DNA of 5,687 nt from Victivallales bacterium. GTDB taxonomy: Bacteria > Verrucomicrobiota > Lentisphaeria > Oligosphaerales > Lenti-02. Positions 1-4,539 of this stretch are shown here, in pieces. The stretch spans positions 1 through 5,687 of the forward strand of contig JABGQJ010000519.1 in assembly GCA_018648945.1 (NCBI GenBank), read 5' to 3'. The notes beneath the pieces are model-generated. The model did no database searches. It was not told the origin of the DNA and saw nothing but the letters and a program-made list of their open reading frames with translations. The translations under genes were made by a program, and so were the position numbers. Position 1 is the first letter of the stretch; every line of letters begins with the position of its first letter.

Positions 1-408
1 ACGCGCGCTGGTGCCGGTCAGGGCGATCTCGATCCGGCCCCGCGCACAGTCCACGGTGCCGGATTCCAACAACACCCCTTCGCGGAGCTGGAACTCGAAC
101 CGCCCCACTGGCAAGACGGTGCTTGGGCGGGCTCCGCTGCGCCATACGTCGGCGGCATTGGGGCTCAATATCTCCCGCATCGCCTGCGGGTCGCCGGTGG
201 CATAGGCCTCTTTCACCCGCTCGTAGGTGGCGCCTTTGGGCAGCCGTCCCCCATTCCGTCGGTCCCAGAAGTCGTTCCGCGATACCGTCAGGTTCAGCGT
301 ATCCGGCGATGCACTCCACGCCAGCGCCCCGAAGGCGCCATTGCCCAAAGGCAGGCCAGTGTGCGTGCGCGGCAGGGGGAAGGGGAAGGTCAGGGAATGG
401 GGTTGCAC
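1..408 (-). CDS. GH95-like glycoside hydrolase, N-terminal part (cut by left window edge)
   Basis: Only the first 136 codons are present; the frame is open to base 1. The visible part resembles the N-terminal beta-sandwich domain of GH95/GH65-related (alpha/alpha)6-barrel glycosidases. Residues 18-31 read GLPLGNGAFGALAW, like the PLGNGxxGA signature of GH95 fucosidases, and residues 44-51 read RNDFWDRR, where those families have their first conserved Asp/Trp segment. The catalytic barrel would lie outside the window, so activity and substrate cannot be read. I chose the GTG at 408 because a GAGGG ribosome binding site (418-422) sits 9 bases before it and the protein then begins MQPHSLTFPFPLPR, leading straight into the conserved block. 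An in-frame ATG at 457-459 would add 17 residues but lacks a ribosome binding site. No signal peptide is seen with either start, so the protein is probably cytoplasmic. It follows the aldolase gene on the same strand after 85 bases and may be the next gene of the operon. The GH family level is fairly likely; a fucosidase role is only one option. Confidence 0.72.
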   Translation of the reverse strand, partial: MQPHSLTFPFPLPRTHTGLPLGNGAFGALAWSASPDTLNLTVSRNDFWDRRNGGRLPKGATYERVKEAYATGDPQAMREILSPNAADVWRSGARPSTVLPVGRFEFQLREGVLLESGTVDCARGRIEIALTGTSAR

Positions 409-417
409 GGGGGGGTG

Positions 418-422
418 CCCTC
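418..422 (-). promoter_or_regulatory. Ribosome binding site GAGGG deciding the GTG start at 408
   Basis: Read on the minus strand, GAGGG is followed by CA and a run of seven C (409-415) and then GTG. The 9-base spacing is normal. It favours the GTG start over the ATG at 459, which has no purine-rich stretch before it. Confidence 0.5.
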
Positions 423-473
423 TTCGGTTGTGACAGGGATGACCAGTGGCCGCAAGCATAGACAGGGGGCTGC

Positions 474-491
474 GCGGATGCAAGGATCCGC
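474..491 (-). repeat. Short inverted repeat just after the aldolase stop codon
   Basis: GCGGAT at 474-479 and ATCCGC at 486-491 form a perfect 6-base-pair stem with a 6-base loop, beginning 2 bases after the aldolase stop codon. There is no T-run on either side, so it is not a convincing intrinsic terminator. It could be an mRNA-stabilising or partly attenuating hairpin between the aldolase and the next gene. A 6-base stem can also arise by chance in GC-rich DNA. Confidence 0.3.
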
Positions 492-493
492 CG

Positions 494-1249
494 TCAGTTG
501 GCGGGGTCGGGGCGCAGGGCCTGGAGGCCGGCGTTCAGGCAGCGGATATCGGTGCCGGTGGCCAGGAAGGTGAAGCCTCGGGCCATGGTCTCTTCCGCCG
601 TGGCGGGGTGACGCAGAATGGCGCCGGCCTGCTTGCCGTGCTGGCGGCACGCAGCCAGCACGGTCTGTTCCGCCGCCTGCATGCGCGGGTGTTGGTAGTC
701 TCTGAAGCAGCCCAGCTGAAGACTGAGATCGGAATGCCCGATGAAGAGGACATCCACCCCATCGACGGCGGCGATCTCGTCCGCGTGTGCCACCGCTTCG
801 GGGGTCTCGATCTGGATCACGGTCAGGACGCTTGTGTTGGCTTGGGCATGGTAGTCGGCGAAGTCACGGCCGAAGCTGGCGGCGCGGGATTGGCTGGACA
901 TTCCCCTGACCCCATCCGGGGGATAGCGGGTGTAGCGCACGGCGGCGCGGGCTTCCTCCGCCGTGGCGATTTGCGGTACCATGATGCCGACGGCGCCCAG
1001 GTCCAGCGCGCGTTTGACGGGCACCGGGTCGAGACCGGGGATGCGCACGATGGCGGGGGTACGGTGGGCAGCGAGGGCCTGCAACTGGGAGAGTAGACTG
1101 CTTTCGGTTCCCAGGCCATGCTCAAGATCGATCAGGGCCCAGTCGAAGCCAATGGTGGCCGCAATCTCCGCAACTGCTGCCGACCCCGTGGCCAACCAGA
1201 TGCCGGCCAGTCTCTCGCCAGAGCGCACGCGTTCCCGAATCCAGTCCAT
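494..1249 (-). CDS. HpcH/HpaI-family 2-keto-3-deoxy acid aldolase (class II)
   Basis: A complete 251-residue protein, the usual length for the HpcH/HpaI aldolase family. These are metal-dependent cytoplasmic TIM-barrel enzymes that split 2-keto-3-deoxy or 4-hydroxy-2-oxo acids into pyruvate and an aldehyde. Family residues are all visible: DLEHG at 41-45 with the catalytic base His44, Arg69 in VRIPG for the pyruvate carboxylate, GVRG at 113-116, Glu148 in QIET and Asp174 in GHSDLS as metal ligands. The last motif has His-Ser where many members have Pro-Ala (GPADLS). Substrate cannot be read: 2-keto-3-deoxy-L-rhamnonate (RhmA-type), 4-hydroxy-2-oxoheptanedioate (HpaI-type) or 2-keto-3-deoxyglucarate (GarL-type) are options, and the carbohydrate context favours a sugar acid over an aromatic ring-cleavage product. 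The start is supported by AAGGAG at 1259-1264, 9 bases upstream and inside the last codons of the kinase gene; only 4 bases separate the two genes, so translation is probably coupled. Confidence 0.92.
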   Translation of the reverse strand: MDWIRERVRSGERLAGIWLATGSAAVAEIAATIGFDWALIDLEHGLGTESSLLSQLQALAAHRTPAIVRIPGLDPVPVKRALDLGAVGIMVPQIATAEEARAAVRYTRYPPDGVRGMSSQSRAASFGRDFADYHAQANTSVLTVIQIETPEAVAHADEIAAVDGVDVLFIGHSDLSLQLGCFRDYQHPRMQAAEQTVLAACRQHGKQAGAILRHPATAEETMARGFTFLATGTDIRCLNAGLQALRPDPAN

Positions 1250-1253
1250 CTGT

Positions 1254-2327
1254 CTATGCTCCTTGCAGTGCCGCCAGGGCCGTCTCGATCTTCGCGAGGG
1301 TGAAGTCTCGGAGTGAAGACCGGTTGTCCGCGTTCAGGATGTAGAAGTTTCCGGTCTGCTCAAAATACCCCATGTAGTGCCTCACCATCGCCTTCCACAG
1401 CATGTTCCGAAGGGTGTAGAGGTCCATGCGCAGGGCAAAGGGCTCCGGCAAGGCGCGGACCGAGCGGTAGCCTTCCTGCACATGGGCGATCAGTTCGGCT
1501 GGGTAGAAGCAGTTGAGGATGCCGAAATCGTCGGCTGGGTCGCCGATGACCACATCATCCCAGTCGATGATCGCCGTGATCCGGTCGCGCTCGCCCATGA
1601 TGTTCCAGAAGGCGATATCCCGGTGCACGAGGCCACCGGTGTCCAGCTCGGCCAGGGGGGCCAGTTCCGTGATGCGCTCGCCGATCTCCCTTGTTCGCGC
1701 CGCATTCAGGAGACCATGGTCCCGCAGGTACGCGAGGTGGGTGTCGAGATTCCTGAGGAAGTAGCTCCGGTGACTGGTGTCGAGCCCCTGGATCTCGCCA
1801 GTGGCGTCTAGCACGTGGGTATCCACGAAGCCGAATCCCGGCGGCGACACTGAGTGCACGATGCCCAGGAGTTCGCCGAGCTGCCTGCCCACCCGGTCCC
1901 GGTCCAAGGTGCCGTCCTGATAGAACACATTCAGGCAAGGCTCCGGGCACCACTCGAGGATCTGGTAGTGGAAGGGGACCACCGATCCCGAGACATCCAC
2001 CGCAAGGACGTCCGGAATCGGCACGCCTCGCTGGCGAAGCAGACGCATGACGGCGGATTCTGCCAGCAGATAGTCGTCATCGATGCGGCCATCGGCTGCT
2101 CGAAAGAAGTACCGATCCGCGCCCACATCCAGGGTGTAGGCGTGGTGATTACCCGCGCTGCCGGTGGCGGCGATCTGGAGTGTACCACAGCCAAAGAAGC
2201 GTTCGGCGGCCGCCCGGACCTGTTCGCCGATGTCGGCGCAGGCGTACTTGTCGTTGTAGAGACGCCGCTCCGCCAAGGGCAGGGGGCAGTCGCACTTCCA
2301 GTAGTAGATGTCGCGGCGGTCGGGCAT
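1254..2327 (-). CDS. APH-fold small-molecule kinase (phosphotransferase family)
   Basis: A complete 357-residue protein with the aminoglycoside phosphotransferase/choline kinase fold. The catalytic loop is HRDIAFWNIM at 235-244, giving Asp237 as base and Asn242 as metal ligand. IIDWDD at 253-258 gives the DFG-equivalent Asp255, followed by GDPADDFG at 262-269. In the N-lobe Arg76 (YFFRAADG) sits where the ATP-binding Lys or Arg is expected, and Glu90 in the next helix could pair with it. An N-terminal extension of about 35 residues carries a YYWKCD motif (8-13) ahead of the kinase lobe. The family phosphorylates many small alcohols and sugars (choline, homoserine, methylthioribose, N-acetylhexosamine), and the operon suggests a sugar or sugar acid, not an antibiotic. 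The ATG follows AGGGGA (2333-2338) by 5 bases, and that site overlaps the stop codon of the sialidase-fold gene, so the pair is probably translationally coupled. Cytoplasmic; no signal peptide or membrane segment. Fold certain, substrate unknown. Confidence 0.9.
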   Translation of the reverse strand: MPDRRDIYYWKCDCPLPLAERRLYNDKYACADIGEQVRAAAERFFGCGTLQIAATGSAGNHHAYTLDVGADRYFFRAADGRIDDDYLLAESAVMRLLRQRGVPIPDVLAVDVSGSVVPFHYQILEWCPEPCLNVFYQDGTLDRDRVGRQLGELLGIVHSVSPPGFGFVDTHVLDATGEIQGLDTSHRSYFLRNLDTHLAYLRDHGLLNAARTREIGERITELAPLAELDTGGLVHRDIAFWNIMGERDRITAIIDWDDVVIGDPADDFGILNCFYPAELIAHVQEGYRSVRALPEPFALRMDLYTLRNMLWKAMVRHYMGYFEQTGNFYILNADNRSSLRDFTLAKIETALAALQGA

Positions 2328-2335
2328 GGGGTCCC

Positions 2336-3574
2336 CTATTTCGTCTTCTGTTCGCGGCCCTTCAAGGGTCGGCAGATCAGGGCCTTCAGTTTCGACTTCG
2401 GGTCCACCAGTCTGCCAGCCAGAATATCGGCCTCGGTGAAGCGGCCCAGGAGGATCTCGCCGTCCGTCGCCCGATTGCGGTCGTAGGAGATGTAGATTGT
2501 CCCATCGGGCGTTTGGAAGCCATCGGGGTAGGAAATGCCTTTGCGCTCGTCGAGCATCAGCCCGCCTTGCCAGGTCTTCCCGTCGTCCTCGGACAGCCAG
2601 GCGGTGAGTTTGCTGCGCCCCTCGTGGGCGTCGACGCTCGCGCCGTGTTTGACCAATAGAATGCGTCCCGAAGCCAGGCGGCGGAGATGGAACCGTGCGT
2701 TGGGATGCCGGATGCCCGTTGGGTACGTGGGTTCGGACCAGGTGTGGCCAGCGTCGGCGGAGACGGTCTCCGCGATCCCCTTGCTGGTGCGACCCAGCAT
2801 CCAGAGCGTCCCATCTTGCCGTTCCACGATCATGGGTTCATGCCAGTCCGGGTTGGGGAAGGGCACGCAGGCCCGCCGCTCCCAGTTTGCCCCCTGGTCC
2901 TTCGAGACCAGCAGGTTCACGCCCCGGTAGGGATCCAGTTCCGGGAAGATGCCCCGGAACGGCCCGATCCCCGTGGAATGCTGGAGCAGGTAGGCCGGCA
3001 GCATCCACTCCCCCGAGGCGAGCACCGTGGGCTTGTTCAGGGCCGCCCCGTGCCAGAGCCGACGTGGTGCCGACCAGTTCGGCATATCTGCATCGGGATC
3101 TTCGCAGATGGCCGCCCAGAGCCCGCCGCGACCGTCGAAGTGGTTCATCGTCTGATCGAAGAAGAACCAGAGCCTGCCCGTCGGATCGGTCCAGAGATTG
3201 CCGACGATGACACTGCGAGGGATGGGCATGCCTGGGGACTGGCAATCGATGGCCAGCCGGGGTTTGGACCAGGTCTCGCCGTCGTCGTCGCTGGTGGCGG
3301 CGACCATGAAGGCGCGGGGGCCATCGTCTCCGCCGACCCAGGCCGCCCAGATCCGGCCCTTGGGGGTCCGCTCGATGCCGATGGTCATGCCGTAGTCGAG
3401 CTGGTCGTAGTCGTACTTCGGGAGAGGGGAGGTGTTCAGCTTGGGCGGAATCAGAGCCAGGTCCGCGATGCTTCGCATCACGGTCAGCTCATAGGCCCGC
3501 ACTTCCTCCTCCGACATCTGGGCGAAACGCGCCTCGGTGGCGCCCGATTCCAGGGATCCTCTAGCCAACGTCAT
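2336..3574 (-). CDS. Sialidase-fold (BNR/Asp-box) six-bladed beta-propeller protein
   Basis: A complete protein of 412 residues from the chosen start, or 417 from an upstream ATG at 3587-3589. In the numbering of the longer form, four Asp boxes (SxDxGxxW) lie at 100-107, 229-236, 277-284 and 333-340, which defines a sialidase-like propeller. Other blade motifs are WHEPMI (249-254) followed by [10 protein letters not shown] (259-268), and SYPDGF (353-358) followed by [11 protein letters not shown] (363-373); a MARF-like segment, [12 protein letters not shown], lies at 381-392. Homologues are usually labelled exo-alpha-sialidase, but the GH33 arginine triad and Tyr/Glu pair cannot be assigned by eye, so it may cleave another acidic sugar or be a different Asp-box enzyme. 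There is no signal peptide, so it probably acts in the cytoplasm on imported oligosaccharide. I prefer the second ATG because AAAGG (3582-3586) lies 7 bases before it; the first ATG has GAAGAG only 3 bases away. It lies between the regulator and the kinase in the operon. Confidence 0.85.
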   Translation of the reverse strand: MTLARGSLESGATEARFAQMSEEEVRAYELTVMRSIADLALIPPKLNTSPLPKYDYDQLDYGMTIGIERTPKGRIWAAWVGGDDGPRAFMVAATSDDDGETWSKPRLAIDCQSPGMPIPRSVIVGNLWTDPTGRLWFFFDQTMNHFDGRGGLWAAICEDPDADMPNWSAPRRLWHGAALNKPTVLASGEWMLPAYLLQHSTGIGPFRGIFPELDPYRGVNLLVSKDQGANWERRACVPFPNPDWHEPMIVERQDGTLWMLGRTSKGIAETVSADAGHTWSEPTYPTGIRHPNARFHLRRLASGRILLVKHGASVDAHEGRSKLTAWLSEDDGKTWQGGLMLDERKGISYPDGFQTPDGTIYISYDRNRATDGEILLGRFTEADILAGRLVDPKSKLKALICRPLKGREQKTK

Positions 3575-3581
3575 GATGGTG

Positions 3582-3586
3582 CCTTT
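3582..3586 (-). promoter_or_regulatory. Ribosome binding site AAAGG favouring the start at 3574
   Basis: AAAGG with 7-base spacing precedes the second in-frame ATG (3572-3574) of the sialidase-fold gene. The first ATG at 3589 is preceded by GAAGAG (3593-3598) at only 3 bases, which is short. The two starts differ by five residues, so the effect on the protein is small. Confidence 0.45.
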
Positions 3587-3617
3587 CATTCGCTCTTCGC
3601 GCTATCGGTGCGATCTG

Positions 3618-4259
3618 TCACGTTCCCTCGATGTGTGCAGCGAGGAGTTGCCCCGCCGAAGCCGTGTCTGCCGCCGCGATGGCGGCAAGGACCGCGCGAT
3701 GGTTGCCTGCTGACTTCATGACCGCGTCCGGGTTCAGGAATTTCTCCCGGAACACCTGGTCGAATAGGCGGGCCGTGACGTGCGAGAACAGCCGCAGCGT
3801 GCGGTTCCCGCAGACATCGAACAGCCCCAGATGGAACTCCTTGTCCAACCCATCTGCCTGTTCTGGGTCATCGCGCAGCGCCTCCATCTCGGCGATGTTG
3901 GCCAGCAGCGCCTCCTCGTGCTCGGGAGTGAAACGGCGCACGACCAGGGGCAGAACCGCGGTCTCCATGCAGAGGCGCGTCTCCTTCAGCTCGGCAAAGC
4001 TGTAGCCCGAGATCTCCAGCCGAAACGCGAGATCCTGCACGATGCTCGTGGATTTCACCGCACACACATGCGTCCCCCGACTCGTCGCCCGCTCCAGCAC
4101 CCCGAGGAAGCAAAGGTGCATGATGACTTCCCGAAGCGTGCCGCGGCTCACTCCGAAGCGCGTCGCCAGCTCCGCCTCCGACGGCAACCGGTCGCCCGGC
4201 CCATATCCCGCCTCCAGCAGGAACGTGCCGAACCGATCCAGTAGATCATTCTCGCGCAT
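3618..4259 (-). CDS. GntR-family transcriptional regulator, FadR/FCD subfamily
   Basis: A 213-residue protein with a two-domain layout. Residues 4-68 form the GntR winged helix, with the conserved block GDRLPSEAELA (22-32), the recognition helix VSRGTLREV (37-45) and the wing GVLERATSRGTHV (53-65). Residues 74-210 form an all-helical FCD ligand domain with DKEFH giving Asp139 and His143, then His187 and His209 at the spacing of the metal-binding FCD set. It is therefore expected to bind a divalent metal and sense a small carboxylate such as a sugar acid or keto acid. I chose the second ATG (4257-4259): GGAG at 4269-4272 lies 9 bases before it, whereas the ATG at 4280 directly abuts the palindrome and has no spaced ribosome binding site; using 4280 adds seven residues. 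The gene leads the operon, 43 bases before the preferred sialidase-fold start, with a matching operator just upstream, which implies autorepression. Confidence 0.93.
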   Translation of the reverse strand: MRENDLLDRFGTFLLEAGYGPGDRLPSEAELATRFGVSRGTLREVIMHLCFLGVLERATSRGTHVCAVKSTSIVQDLAFRLEISGYSFAELKETRLCMETAVLPLVVRRFTPEHEEALLANIAEMEALRDDPEQADGLDKEFHLGLFDVCGNRTLRLFSHVTARLFDQVFREKFLNPDAVMKSAGNHRAVLAAIAAADTASAGQLLAAHIEGT

Positions 4260-4268
4260 GCTGTCGGT

Positions 4269-4272
4269 CTCC
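4269..4272 (-). promoter_or_regulatory. Ribosome binding site GGAG deciding the regulator start at 4259
   Basis: GGAG with 9-base spacing precedes the ATG at 4257-4259. The upstream in-frame ATG at 4278-4280 has only AAAG immediately adjacent, with no spacing, so it is a poor start. With the 4259 start, the palindrome at 4281-4295 lies wholly in the untranslated leader or promoter. Confidence 0.55.
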
Positions 4273-4280
4273 AGGAACAT

Positions 4281-4295
4281 CTTTGTTTAACAAAG
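4281..4295. promoter_or_regulatory. Probable GntR/FCD operator (perfect 15-base palindrome)
   Basis: CTTTGTTTAACAAAG is a perfect inverted repeat of two 7-base arms around one central base, and it is AT-rich in a GC-rich region. Its inner 11 bases, TTGTTTAACAA, fit the TNGTNNNACNA pattern known for FadR-type GntR operators. It lies immediately downstream of a candidate -10 box (4296-4301), covering the expected transcription start of the minus-strand operon, and just upstream of the regulator's own start codon. Binding there would block transcription, so negative autoregulation relieved by a ligand is the inferred mechanism. Confidence 0.72.
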
Positions 4296-4324
4296 AAGAT
4301 AGGCGGGCTAGGTCCACCGTGCAA
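4296..4324 (-). promoter_or_regulatory. Candidate sigma-70-type promoter of the minus-strand operon
   Basis: On the minus strand TTGCAC (4319-4324) and TATCTT (4296-4301) are separated by exactly 17 bases, matching three of six and four of six bases of the -35 and -10 consensus. The start of transcription would fall inside the adjacent palindrome. The hexamers are imperfect and the host's consensus is unknown, so the main support is the spacing and the position next to the operator. Confidence 0.45.
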
Positions 4325-4473
4325 GTGCTTCCATACCTGTTCCCGACCGTTGCTCAGCGCGCCAGCGGCGGCGGTCGCGTTGGGGAGCGGTACTCCGCTC
4401 TCAAACGCACTCACATGGGGTGCGGGGAGACGGGTCTCCCCGGCGGGGTGCGGGGCTGGCCCCGTTTCCGGAA

Positions 4474-4502
4474 TTGCACTGGGGACTGGGATGCGATAGG
4501 TT
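4474..4502 (+). promoter_or_regulatory. Weak candidate promoter for the plus-strand gene
   Basis: TTGCAC (4474-4479) and TAGGTT (4497-4502) are separated by 17 bases. The -35-like hexamer and the spacing are the same as in the opposing operon promoter, but the -10-like hexamer matches only three of six consensus bases. It would place the start of transcription about 30 bases before the start codon. Confidence 0.25.
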
Positions 4503-4527
4503 CGACAGGAGTCGACCTTATCCTATC
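4495..4527 (+). repeat. Interrupted inverted repeat in the leader of the plus-strand gene
   Basis: Outer arms GATAGG (4495-4500) and CCTATC (4522-4527) are complementary over 6 bases, and inner arms TCGAC (4502-4506) and GTCGA (4511-4515) over 5 bases, with loop AGGA. One unpaired base on the left and six on the right separate the two stems. The element ends one base before the GGGAG ribosome binding site (4529-4533). As RNA it could form a leader hairpin affecting translation; as DNA it could be a two-half-site operator. Confidence 0.45.
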
Positions 4528-4539
4528 TGGGAGCGCGGC

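Larger units (their letters stand above)
4325..4539. other. Divergent intergenic region with several GC-rich hairpins
   Basis: About 215 bases between the two divergent transcription units hold no convincing gene. Three inverted repeats follow one another: GAGCGG/CCGCTC at 4385-4400 (6 bp, loop 4), a perfect 8-bp stem at 4423-4442 around a CGGG loop, and CGGGGC/GCCCCG at 4451-4464 with a 2-base gap. A fourth, more complex one at 4495-4527 is listed separately. None has a clear T-run. They may be leader structures, protein sites or simply a product of high GC. Confidence 0.5.

Noticed and set aside
457..459. ATG at 459 as the start of the GH95-like gene.
   Set aside because: It has no ribosome binding site and adds 17 residues that do not resemble the family; the GTG at 408 has a well-spaced GAGGG.
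446..1096. A plus-strand open frame of 216 codons opposite the aldolase gene.
   Set aside because: It is an antisense shadow: the minus strand carries a full set of HpcH/HpaI catalytic residues.
1254..2327. Aminoglycoside resistance gene.
   Set aside because: The fold is shared by many metabolic kinases, and the gene is embedded with 4- and 8-base gaps in a carbohydrate operon without resistance or mobile-element context.
2336..3574. Assignment as a true sialidase (nanH).
   Set aside because: Asp boxes show the propeller fold only; the GH33 active-site set could not be confirmed by eye and no Nan pathway genes are adjacent.
2687..3721. A long plus-strand open frame of 344 codons opposite the sialidase-fold gene.
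   Set aside because: It runs antisense to a gene with four Asp boxes and crosses the intergenic junction into the regulator gene. Its translation shows no family motif.
4451..4470. Intrinsic terminator formed by CGGGGC/GCCCCG followed by TTT.
   Set aside because: The loop is too small, only three T follow, and it lies between divergent promoters where no gene ends.
4498..4508. Second GntR operator copy near the plus-strand promoter (core GTTCGAC).
   Set aside because: Only the GTNNNAC core matches; the outer T and A of the pattern are absent, and such a core is expected about once by chance in a region of this length.
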